Shown piece after piece: positions 19,661 through 27,029 of a stretch of 60,905 bases of DNA. The position numbers were made by a program, and so were the translations under genes. The notes beneath the pieces were generated by a model, which saw only the letters and a program-made list of their open reading frames with translations, searched no databases and was not told the origin of the DNA. The DNA is from Phycisphaerae bacterium (GTDB taxonomy: Bacteria; Planctomycetota; Phycisphaerae; Sedimentisphaerales; UBA12454): contig JAPLMW010000028.1 in the NCBI GenBank assembly GCA_026386845.1, positions 66,729-127,633 on the forward strand, written 5' to 3'. Position 1 is the first letter of the stretch. Every line of letters starts with the position of its first letter.

Positions 19661-20774
19661 GAAAGGCATATTATTACTCGAAGATGGAACATGCTTTCGC
19701 GGCTGCGGATTCGGAGCTGAAGATAAAAAGTGCGGAGAAGTAGTCTTTAATACCGCTATGAGCGGTTATCAGGAAATACTTACAGACCCTTCTTATCACG
19801 AACAGATTGTAACAATGACCTATCCTTTAATAGGCAATTACGGCACAAACACGCTGGACGTGGAATCCAATAAACCTTATCTGAGCGGATTTGTCGTAAA
19901 GGAAAACTGCAATTTCCCAAGTAATTGGCGAAATCAAATTTCGCTCGATGATTACCTTAAAAAACATAACATACCCGCTCTCGAAGACATTGACACGCGA
20001 AAATTAGTTATGCTTCTCCGCCAAACCGGTGCGATGAAAGGTATTATCTGCACAGATGGAACAAGCATTAAAAACCTGAAAGACGAACTTGACAAATATC
20101 CCGGCCTTGTTGATAGAGATATTGTAAAAAACGTCTGCACAAAGAAAAGCTATACGTGGGATAAACCTGTTGAAAATGAATTCGGCCAGACCATAAAACC
20201 ACAGGCTAAATACAACGTTATCGTTTTCGATTACGGCATAAAGCAAAATATTCTGCGGCTTTTAGTTTCGCACGGCTGCAAGGTTACGGTCGTGCCGGCA
20301 GATACAACCGCTGAAGAGGTTCTTAAACAAAAACCTGATGGCGTATTTTTGAGCAACGGCCCCGGCGACCCCGGTCCTATAAGCTATGCCATCGAAACCA
20401 TACGCAAACTGCTGGGCAAAGTACCAATATTCGGGATATGTCTCGGCCATCAGCTTTTAGGTCTTGCGGTCGGCGGCGATAGATTTAAATTAAAATTCGG
20501 CCATCACGGTGCAAACCATCCGGTCAAAAACCTAATCACCGAAAAGATTGAAATTACCAGTCAGAACCACGGATTCTGCATCGACCCGGATTCACTGCTT
20601 GATAAAGATGTGCAGATTACACATATGAATTTGAATGATAACACACTGGAAGGTTTCCGCTGCAAAAATGTGCCGGCATTTGCCGTGCAGTATCACCCCG
20701 AAGCCTCGCCCGGCCCGCACGATTCAAATTATTTGTTCGGCGAATTTATAGAACTAATGGACAAAGTAAAATAA
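19659..20774 (+). CDS. carA: carbamoyl-phosphate synthase small subunit (CarA, glutaminase)
   Basis: 371 residues. It hydrolyses glutamine and tunnels ammonia to CarB. The N-terminal CarA-specific domain contains VVFNTAMSGYQEILTDPSY and DIDTRKLVMLLRQTGAMKG. The C-terminal class I glutamine amidotransferase domain has FLSNGPGDPGP, the nucleophile Cys in GICLGHQLLGLA (~255) and the His-x-Glu pair in AVQYHPEASPGPHD. The start ATG lies inside an inverted repeat with a complementary arm next to carB, suggesting its translation is controlled apart from carB. Confidence 0.97.
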   Translation: MKGILLLEDGTCFRGCGFGAEDKKCGEVVFNTAMSGYQEILTDPSYHEQIVTMTYPLIGNYGTNTLDVESNKPYLSGFVVKENCNFPSNWRNQISLDDYLKKHNIPALEDIDTRKLVMLLRQTGAMKGIICTDGTSIKNLKDELDKYPGLVDRDIVKNVCTKKSYTWDKPVENEFGQTIKPQAKYNVIVFDYGIKQNILRLLVSHGCKVTVVPADTTAEEVLKQKPDGVFLSNGPGDPGPISYAIETIRKLLGKVPIFGICLGHQLLGLAVGGDRFKLKFGHHGANHPVKNLITEKIEITSQNHGFCIDPDSLLDKDVQITHMNLNDNTLEGFRCKNVPAFAVQYHPEASPGPHDSNYLFGEFIELMDKVK

Positions 20775-20781
20775 CCGCCGA

Positions 20782-23202
20782 CTATTGAAATTTCTCATAC
20801 GGCCACATTTCAAGGCCGCCGTCGAGAACCTTTACATCCTTAAAGCCCTCGTGTTTTAATATAATCGCAGCCTCATAAGCCCTGAGCGAATAATTACAAA
20901 ACGCCACAATAGGTTTATTCCTGTCAAGCTCAACAAAACGGGAACGCAGCGAAGCAAGAGGAATGAAAACCGCACCGTTCATCCTTTCGTGCTGATACTC
21001 CGACGGTGTTCTTACGTCCAGCAAAGTAAAATCCTTCTTTTCCTGTAACATCTGCCAGACTTCTTTCGGATTGATGCCGTCCATCAGGCCGTCGAGTTTG
21101 TTGCGGGCTACATTTGCGGCTGTGATAATATTGTCAATCACCGGCGAATACGGCGGAGCATAACACAAATCAAGGTTCGCAATCTGCTCAACCGTCATCT
21201 TCGCCGCAATCGCAGTCGCGGCAACATCAATTCGCTTATCGCCATTGCCGGCGCCTATGGCCTGTGCGCCGAGAAGCCTGCGGGTCTCTTTATCAACAAC
21301 AAGTTTTAACATCACAACCTCTGCACCGGGTACAAAATGCTCTCTGTCCGGCGCGGGAACAAGAACTGAAACAACATTGAAACCAGCCTGTTTGGCCGTA
21401 AATTCCGTAAGACCTGTAACGGCAACGTTATAATCAAAGACCTTACAGGCCACGGTGCCGAGGATCGGGGCAAACGTATCGTTTCCGCCGCAGATATTTA
21501 CCGCGGCCACTCTGCCCTGCTTATTAGCGGTTGAGCCGAGAGGCACATAACAGGGTTTTTGCGTAATCATATCTGTATTCTCGACGCAATCACCGGCAGC
21601 ATAAATGTCCGGGTCTGATGTCTGCATTTTAGGATTGATTTTGATACCGCCGGTTGTGCCGATTTGGAGGCCGGCCTGCTCTGCCAATGCGACATTGGGC
21701 CTGTGGCCGACCGCGATTATCACGAGATCAGCAGGATATGTGCCTCTGCCGGTTACGACTGATTCGACAGTGCCATTACCCTGAAACTTTTTCACCTCAG
21801 TCTCAATAAGAACTCGCACACCGTGCGATTCAAGCTGATTTTCGACGAGCATCGCCAATTCGCTATCGAGAAGGCGGAAAATCTGCGGAAGTTTTTCGAC
21901 AATTGTCACCCTGCAGCCTTTTTTAACAAGGGCTTCGGTCATTTCAATTCCTACAAGGCCGCCGCCGACAATAACAACATCACGAGCCTTGCCCCTGTCG
22001 AGGGCAGATTTTATACCTTCGGCATCGGTTACACCGTGAAGGGTAAAAATGTTGCCAAGCTTGATTCCTTCTATATCAGGCATAACAGCCACTGAACCGG
22101 TTGCGAGAACAAGTTTATCGTAATCGAGCAGCGATTCTACCCCATCGAGCAGATATTTTACGCGGACATATTTCTTTTTGCGGTCAATCTCAATCGCCTC
22201 GGTCTGATTCATAAGGTGAACATTCTTGACCTGCTGGAAGAATATCGGGTCGCGCACAACACCGGCAGGCGAACTCATCAGCTCGCTCTGGTCTTTGACA
22301 GTGCCGCCGATATAATACGGCAGACCGCAGCCCGCATAAGAGAGCAGCCTGCCCTTCTCGACAATAGTTACATCGGCATCGGGGTCAAGCCGCATAATTT
22401 TAGCGGCAACCTTAGGCCCCGCCGCTACTCCGCCAATTATTACTATTTTCATTGGCTTTTTCATTTTTTTATCTCCTGATATCTGCTGGGCTGCTGGTTG
22501 GGGGGCAGCCTTGAGATTTACTATAAGTTCAGCACCTCCGAGGTGCGATTTTTCGATATGGACGTTTCCGCCTACGGCGTCAACCATCGCCTTTACAAAG
22601 GCAAGGCCCAGACCGATGCCGGGCCGTGATGAGGCGTGTGCGCCGGATGTTCTGTAAAAGGGCTGAAAAACATTCCGGCGGTTTTCCTCAGAAATTCCAA
22701 TGCCCGAATCAGCGATTCTTATCTGATATGAATGAATTGAACGGTCATATAAAAGAATCATTTCAATCCTGCCGTTGTCAGGCGTGTATTTAACAGCATT
22801 CGACAGCAGTGCCTCAAGAACCTCCGTTATTGCTGCTTCAGTTCCAAATGCCCAGGCAGGTTCAGCGTCAATTTTCGCTGTAAGCGTGATATTATGCGGG
22901 CGGGCATGCTGTATCCAGGCGGCTGAGGTTTTGCGAACAAGCAGGGAAAGCTCGACCGTACCGCTGAATGCCCTGGGGTCGCTGACGGCCTTAGAGATTA
23001 TAAGAAGTCTCTGCGCGGCCTTGAGCGACTCATCACAACGCTCAATCGCCCTTTGCAGAAGGTCTTTCTGGCGAGGCGTAAGCGGGCCGGCAAATTCGCC
23101 GAGGAGCGTCTGCAAAATCGTGCCAACGGTAGAAACCGGTCCTCTGAGCTGATGAGCTACCAGCGACGCGAATTTCAGAGGGTCGGTTATAAGGTCTTTC
23201 AT
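20782..23202 (-). CDS. histidine kinase / CoA-disulfide reductase / rhodanese fusion protein
   Basis: An 806-residue ORF with three parts. Residues ~1-235 are a histidine kinase core without sensor or membrane helices: H-box VAHQLRGPVSTV (His17), N-box ALLSNAVKYTP, G1 IADSGIGIS, and G2 GIGLGLAFVKAMV. Residues ~250-700 are a flavoprotein of the CoA-disulfide reductase/NADH oxidase family: FAD motif IVIIGGVAAGPKVAAK, active-site Cys292 in SYAGCGLPYY, and NAD motif VVIVGGGLVGIEMTEAL. Residues ~705-806 are a rhodanese domain with FTLLDVRTPSEYQHERMNGAVFIP and Cys769 in FCNYSLR. The ATG at 23202 is chosen because the 23214 start overlaps the -10 box. An AGGAG and ATG at 22464 inside the ORF could also make the reductase-rhodanese alone. 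The fusion joint is a run of seven A's. Confidence 0.85.
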   Translation of the reverse strand: MKDLITDPLKFASLVAHQLRGPVSTVGTILQTLLGEFAGPLTPRQKDLLQRAIERCDESLKAAQRLLIISKAVSDPRAFSGTVELSLLVRKTSAAWIQHARPHNITLTAKIDAEPAWAFGTEAAITEVLEALLSNAVKYTPDNGRIEMILLYDRSIHSYQIRIADSGIGISEENRRNVFQPFYRTSGAHASSRPGIGLGLAFVKAMVDAVGGNVHIEKSHLGGAELIVNLKAAPQPAAQQISGDKKMKKPMKIVIIGGVAAGPKVAAKIMRLDPDADVTIVEKGRLLSYAGCGLPYYIGGTVKDQSELMSSPAGVVRDPIFFQQVKNVHLMNQTEAIEIDRKKKYVRVKYLLDGVESLLDYDKLVLATGSVAVMPDIEGIKLGNIFTLHGVTDAEGIKSALDRGKARDVVIVGGGLVGIEMTEALVKKGCRVTIVEKLPQIFRLLDSELAMLVENQLESHGVRVLIETEVKKFQGNGTVESVVTGRGTYPADLVIIAVGHRPNVALAEQAGLQIGTTGGIKINPKMQTSDPDIYAAGDCVENTDMITQKPCYVPLGSTANKQGRVAAVNICGGNDTFAPILGTVACKVFDYNVAVTGLTEFTAKQAGFNVVSVLVPAPDREHFVPGAEVVMLKLVVDKETRRLLGAQAIGAGNGDKRIDVAATAIAAKMTVEQIANLDLCYAPPYSPVIDNIITAANVARNKLDGLMDGINPKEVWQMLQEKKDFTLLDVRTPSEYQHERMNGAVFIPLASLRSRFVELDRNKPIVAFCNYSLRAYEAAIILKHEGFKDVKVLDGGLEMWPYEKFQ

Positions 23203-23212
23203 ACAAATTAAC

Positions 23213-23241
23213 ATTATACTTTATGTTAAAAACATTGGCAA
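23213..23241 (-). promoter_or_regulatory. sigma70-type promoter for the kinase-reductase fusion gene
   Basis: On the minus strand TTGCCA (23241-23236), a 17-bp spacer and a perfect TATAAT (23218-23213) are followed 10 nt later by the ATG at 23202. Transcription would start only about 4 nt before that ATG, so the mRNA would be nearly leaderless. There is no Shine-Dalgarno sequence before the ATG, which agrees. Confidence 0.7.
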
Positions 23242-23251
23242 TAATTGAAAT

Positions 23252-23280
23252 TTGTCAGATTATTTAATTTATGCTATACT
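23252..23280 (+). promoter_or_regulatory. sigma70-type promoter for the peptidoglycan-recycling operon
   Basis: TTGTCA (23252-23257), a 17-bp spacer and TATACT (23275-23280) are followed after 7 nt by the ATG at 23288, so transcription should start at or next to the start codon (leaderless mRNA). The ORF-track TTG start at 23252 is the -35 box itself and is rejected. This promoter mirrors the divergent one; both genes begin with the same local sequence AATTTGTATG. Confidence 0.72.
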
Positions 23281-23287
23281 AATTTGT

Positions 23288-25015
23288 ATGACTGTCAGGG
23301 ATGAAAAATTATTTGAAAAATTGCTGATACCGATAAGGAAAGTTACCTTTCAAAAGGGTTTTTTCCAGACCGGCAAGACATTCAAGCCGAAAACATATCA
23401 CGATAAAACAGTCAAAAACGGCGAAGGATACAAAATCAGGATTACGCCAAGAGGAATTGAAGTTTTCGCCGCGACAGACGCCGGAGTATATTATGCCATA
23501 CAGACATTAAAAGACCTTGCGAAGATTTACGGAAACAGGCTGCCTGCATGCGTAATAGAGGACGAGCCGGACTTTAAAAGACGAGGCGTTTACCTTGACT
23601 GTTCCAGAGGAAAAGTGCCGAAACTTAAGACGCTTAAGGATTTAGTTATACGACTTGCACACTGGAAAATAAACGAATTGCAGTTATATATCGAAAATGT
23701 CTTTGCCTTCAAAAAACATCCCCAAATCGGCAAAGGTTACAGTCCATTTACGCCGGATGAGATTCTCGAACTTCAGGATTATTGCCGGATGCACCACATA
23801 AAACTGGTTGGTTCACTGGCGAGTTTCGGTCATTTTGAAAAAATCCTCGCTCTGCCGAAATATCGCCATCTCGGCGAGATGCCCGGTTTCAGGGGTTTTC
23901 CCGGAGGCACAACGCTCTGCCCTGCCGATGCCGGCTCGATTAAACTTGTCAGCGAACTTTACAGCGAATTTATACCGCTGTTTGAGGCAAAGGATTTTAA
24001 TGTCTGCTGCGATGAAACGTGGGAATTAGGTAAAGGCCGAAGCAAAAAATTGGCAGACCGTATCGGAACAGGTCGGGTTTATCTGGAGTTCCTTTTAAAA
24101 ATTTATCGCCTGTGTCAAAAATATGGAAAACGAATGAATGTTTGGGCAGATATTGTCCTCAAATATCCCGAATTGATGAGCAAATTGCCAAAAGATATAG
24201 TCCTGCTTAACTGGGAATATGAACAGGACGGTAAAAACATTTATAAAACCAAAGACATAGCTAAAGCAAAAATTCCTTTTATGGTCTGCCCCGGCACAAG
24301 CGGCTGGCTGACTCACGGTTCCCGGCTGCCTAATTCAATAACGAATGTAACTAATTTTGCTGCGCAAGGTCGTAAATTTGGCGCCGAAGGCCTGCTCAAT
24401 ACCGACTGGGGTGATAACGGCCATCGCAATTTTCTGGGAGCAAGCCTTCATAGTTTTGCACATGGAGCGGCACATAGCTGGAACGGCAAAGCGGTTGATA
24501 ATGCTAAATTTACCGACAATTTCTGCACGCATTTTTTCGGCGAACATACGGGCCGATTGGCCAATGCAATTCGTTTACTGGGCAGCACTTACATTACCTG
24601 TGGAACAAACGTTCCGAACAAAAGCTGGCTGTATTTCGCACTCATTGAGCCCATAAAAAACAATCAACCTGATAATCCGATTGATTTGATGAAAGAAAAA
24701 GGCCTGCGAAAAATAATCGAGCAACTTTCAGATGAATCTATCTGGCCGAAATTGCCGAAATCGGCTGAAAATTTCGAAAAAATCTCTTTTGACGAATTGA
24801 AACTTGCCGCGAAAATGGATTGTCTCTCCGCAAGGCGGGCACTTGCGGTAAAAATCCTGCGGGCCGGCAAAAAAGTAAATAAGAAGGAATTACAGTTCAT
24901 AAATAAACAGATGAAGAATATAGCAAAAGACTTTAAGAAATTGTGGCTGATACGAAATAAAGTCTCACGTTTGCAAGATAACTTACGATTATTCAAACAG
25001 GCAGGAATAAAATAA
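23288..25015 (+). CDS. GH20-like beta-N-acetylhexosaminidase, cytoplasmic
   Basis: 575 residues from the ATG at 23288. The N-terminal ~85 residues resemble the GH20b alpha/beta domain (YKIRITPRGIEVFAATDAGVYYAIQTL). The barrel domain begins at FKRRGVYLDCSRGKVP and carries the Asp-Glu catalytic pair of GH20 (Asp242-Glu243 in NVCCDETWELGKG). The enzyme likely removes terminal GlcNAc (or a similar amino sugar) by substrate-assisted catalysis. There is no signal peptide, so it is probably cytoplasmic. Its stop codon overlaps the anmK ATG by one base, and anmK, murQ and a symporter follow, pointing to peptidoglycan fragments (GlcNAc-anhydroMurNAc) as substrate in a NagZ-like role. The substrate is inferred. 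Confidence 0.85.
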   Translation: MTVRDEKLFEKLLIPIRKVTFQKGFFQTGKTFKPKTYHDKTVKNGEGYKIRITPRGIEVFAATDAGVYYAIQTLKDLAKIYGNRLPACVIEDEPDFKRRGVYLDCSRGKVPKLKTLKDLVIRLAHWKINELQLYIENVFAFKKHPQIGKGYSPFTPDEILELQDYCRMHHIKLVGSLASFGHFEKILALPKYRHLGEMPGFRGFPGGTTLCPADAGSIKLVSELYSEFIPLFEAKDFNVCCDETWELGKGRSKKLADRIGTGRVYLEFLLKIYRLCQKYGKRMNVWADIVLKYPELMSKLPKDIVLLNWEYEQDGKNIYKTKDIAKAKIPFMVCPGTSGWLTHGSRLPNSITNVTNFAAQGRKFGAEGLLNTDWGDNGHRNFLGASLHSFAHGAAHSWNGKAVDNAKFTDNFCTHFFGEHTGRLANAIRLLGSTYITCGTNVPNKSWLYFALIEPIKNNQPDNPIDLMKEKGLRKIIEQLSDESIWPKLPKSAENFEKISFDELKLAAKMDCLSARRALAVKILRAGKKVNKKELQFINKQMKNIAKDFKKLWLIRNKVSRLQDNLRLFKQAGIK

Positions 25016-26124
25016 TGCGTATAGTCGGTTTAATGTCAGGCACAAGTGCTGACGGCGTTGATGCCGCTGTTGTTGACATCAATAAAAACAAAGTTAAACT
25101 GCTGGCTTTTGACACATTCGAATACTCACCGCAATTAAGAAAAAATATTCTTGATATTGCCGAACAAAAAACCTGCAGGGCCGCGGATATCAGCCGACTG
25201 AATTTCGCTATCGGAGAAGTTTTTGCTGATGCAGTTATCAAATTATGCAGAAAAAATAAAATCAATCTGAAAACTATTGATTTGATAGGTTCGCACGGCC
25301 AAACGATTTATCATAATCCAAAAGGTAAAATCCGCTCAACGCTCCAGATTGGCGAACCATCCGTAATTGCTTATAAAACCGGGAAAACCTGCGTAGCGGA
25401 TTTCAGGCCAAAAGATATGGCGGCAGGCGGACAAGGCGCTCCCCTGGTGCCATTCGCGGATTACTGGCTGTTCAAACATAAAAGAAAAAACCGGGCCGTT
25501 CAGAATATCGGTGGAATCGCCAATGTAACCTATCTTCCTGCGGGGACAGGACTTAAAAAAACAATCGCCTTCGATACAGGGCCGGGAAATATGATTATCG
25601 ACCGAATCGCAACTATTTTCAGCAAAGGAAAATTACATTACGATAAAGACGGTAAAATCGCCGCGAAAGGCAAGGTAAATAAAAAACTGCTCGATGAAAT
25701 GATGAGGCATCCGTTTCTGCGGAAATTACCGCCTAAATCGACCGGCAGAGAAGAATTCGGAGCGGCTTATACCGGAAAATTTATTAAACGGTCGATATCG
25801 TTTGAGGATATGCTCGCTACCGCCACCGCTTTTACAGCCGATAGTATCGTAGATGCGTATAAAAAATTCCTGCCTTCCATGCCGGACGAAATAATACTCT
25901 GCGGCGGCGGCGCGAAAAATAAAACGTTAGTTAAAATGCTGCGGCAGAATATAAAAAGCAAAATACTTTTGACCGATGATTTCGGCATAAACAGCGATGC
26001 CAAAGAAGCCGTCTCTTTTGCCATCTTGGCTTATGCAGCAATAAAGGGCATCGCAAATAACGTCCCCGGCGCTACAGGGGCAAAAAAATCATTAGTTTTA
26101 GGGAAAGTAATACCGGCACAATGA
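25015..26124 (+). CDS. anmK: anhydro-N-acetylmuramic acid kinase (AnmK)
   Basis: 369 residues, normal length. It opens the 1,6-anhydro ring of anhydroMurNAc and phosphorylates it to MurNAc-6-phosphate with ATP. Seen: N-terminal IVGLMSGTSADGVDAAVVD, GSHGQTIYHNP, AVQNIGGIANVTYLP, FDTGPGNMIID, and ILCGGGAKNKTLV near the C-terminus, all of the ASKHA-type kinase fold. It overlaps the GH20 gene by 1 bp and murQ by 4 bp (ATGA), and its product is the MurQ substrate. Confidence 0.96.
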   Translation: MRIVGLMSGTSADGVDAAVVDINKNKVKLLAFDTFEYSPQLRKNILDIAEQKTCRAADISRLNFAIGEVFADAVIKLCRKNKINLKTIDLIGSHGQTIYHNPKGKIRSTLQIGEPSVIAYKTGKTCVADFRPKDMAAGGQGAPLVPFADYWLFKHKRKNRAVQNIGGIANVTYLPAGTGLKKTIAFDTGPGNMIIDRIATIFSKGKLHYDKDGKIAAKGKVNKKLLDEMMRHPFLRKLPPKSTGREEFGAAYTGKFIKRSISFEDMLATATAFTADSIVDAYKKFLPSMPDEIILCGGGAKNKTLVKMLRQNIKSKILLTDDFGINSDAKEAVSFAILAYAAIKGIANNVPGATGAKKSLVLGKVIPAQ

Positions 26125-27029
26125 AAACACATAAATTACTTCCAACCACAGAAAAGCGTAATCGCAGAAGCAGGAACATCGACCGGTTGTCAACTATGCA
26201 AATAGTTAAGTTAATCAACGCAGAAGACAGATTAGTCGCACCGGCAGTCGGCAAAGAGTATAAAAAAATTGCCGCGGCGGTCGATATGATAGTCGAGCGT
26301 TTTAAGAAAAACGGCAGGCTCTTTTACGTCGGGGCCGGCACAAGCGGCAGGCTCGGCGTTTTAGACGCCTCGGAATGTCCGCCGACATTCGGCGTAAGCC
26401 CCCTGCTGGTGCGGGGCATTATCGCTGGCGGCAAACGGGCATTGGTAAGGGCTGTTGAAGGAGCTGAAGATAAGGTAAATGACGGCGTTGCCGCTATAAA
26501 CAGATACAAAATTTCCGCAAAAGATGTTGTCGTCGGCATCGCAGCTTGCGGACTTACGCCCTTTGTGAGGGTCGCACTGAAAGAAGCAATGAAAAAAGGG
26601 GCTGGCACAATTTTTATCACCTGTGCGCCGGAGGCAATCAAAGATATCCCGGCCCAAATAATTATAAATCCTGTCGTCGGGCCGGAGGTAATCACCGGCT
26701 CAACAAGAATGAAGGCAGGCACCGCGACAAAACTTGTACTTAATACTCTTACGACTACGGCTATGATAAAGATGGGTAAAGTTTATGGCAATCTGATGGT
26801 TGACCTGATGGCGACAAATAATAAATTACGAGACAGGTCTGTTCGAATTGTTTCAGAAATGACCGGTTTATCTAAATCAAAAACTGCCAGTCTCCTCAAA
26901 AAAGCAAAAGGAAAAGTTAAGACTGCTATTGTGATGCACTTTCGCGGTATTGATTTTCAGCAGGCTGAAAATATCCTCAACAAAAATGAACAATCTTTGA
27001 GGAAAGCAATAGGAAGACAATGGTTTTGA
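26121..27029 (+). CDS. murQ: N-acetylmuramic acid 6-phosphate etherase (MurQ)
   Basis: 302 residues, the usual size. It cleaves the lactyl ether of MurNAc-6-phosphate to give GlcNAc-6-phosphate and D-lactate. The SIS domain is clear: LFYVGAGTSGRLGVLDASECPPTFG, a family hallmark with the catalytic Glu, then VVGIAACGLTPFVRVALKEA, and VVGPEVITGSTRMKAGTATKLVLN. It is coupled to anmK by a 4-bp overlap and overlaps the following transporter gene by 10 bp. A nagA/nagB pair to use the product is not in the window. Confidence 0.96.
   Translation: MKTHKLLPTTEKRNRRSRNIDRLSTMQIVKLINAEDRLVAPAVGKEYKKIAAAVDMIVERFKKNGRLFYVGAGTSGRLGVLDASECPPTFGVSPLLVRGIIAGGKRALVRAVEGAEDKVNDGVAAINRYKISAKDVVVGIAACGLTPFVRVALKEAMKKGAGTIFITCAPEAIKDIPAQIIINPVVGPEVITGSTRMKAGTATKLVLNTLTTTAMIKMGKVYGNLMVDLMATNNKLRDRSVRIVSEMTGLSKSKTASLLKKAKGKVKTAIVMHFRGIDFQQAENILNKNEQSLRKAIGRQWF

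Noticed and set aside
23252-23287. TTG start of the GH20 ORF at 23252
   Set aside because: The TTG is part of the -35 box of a good sigma70 promoter; translation from it would precede transcription. The ATG at 23288 is used.
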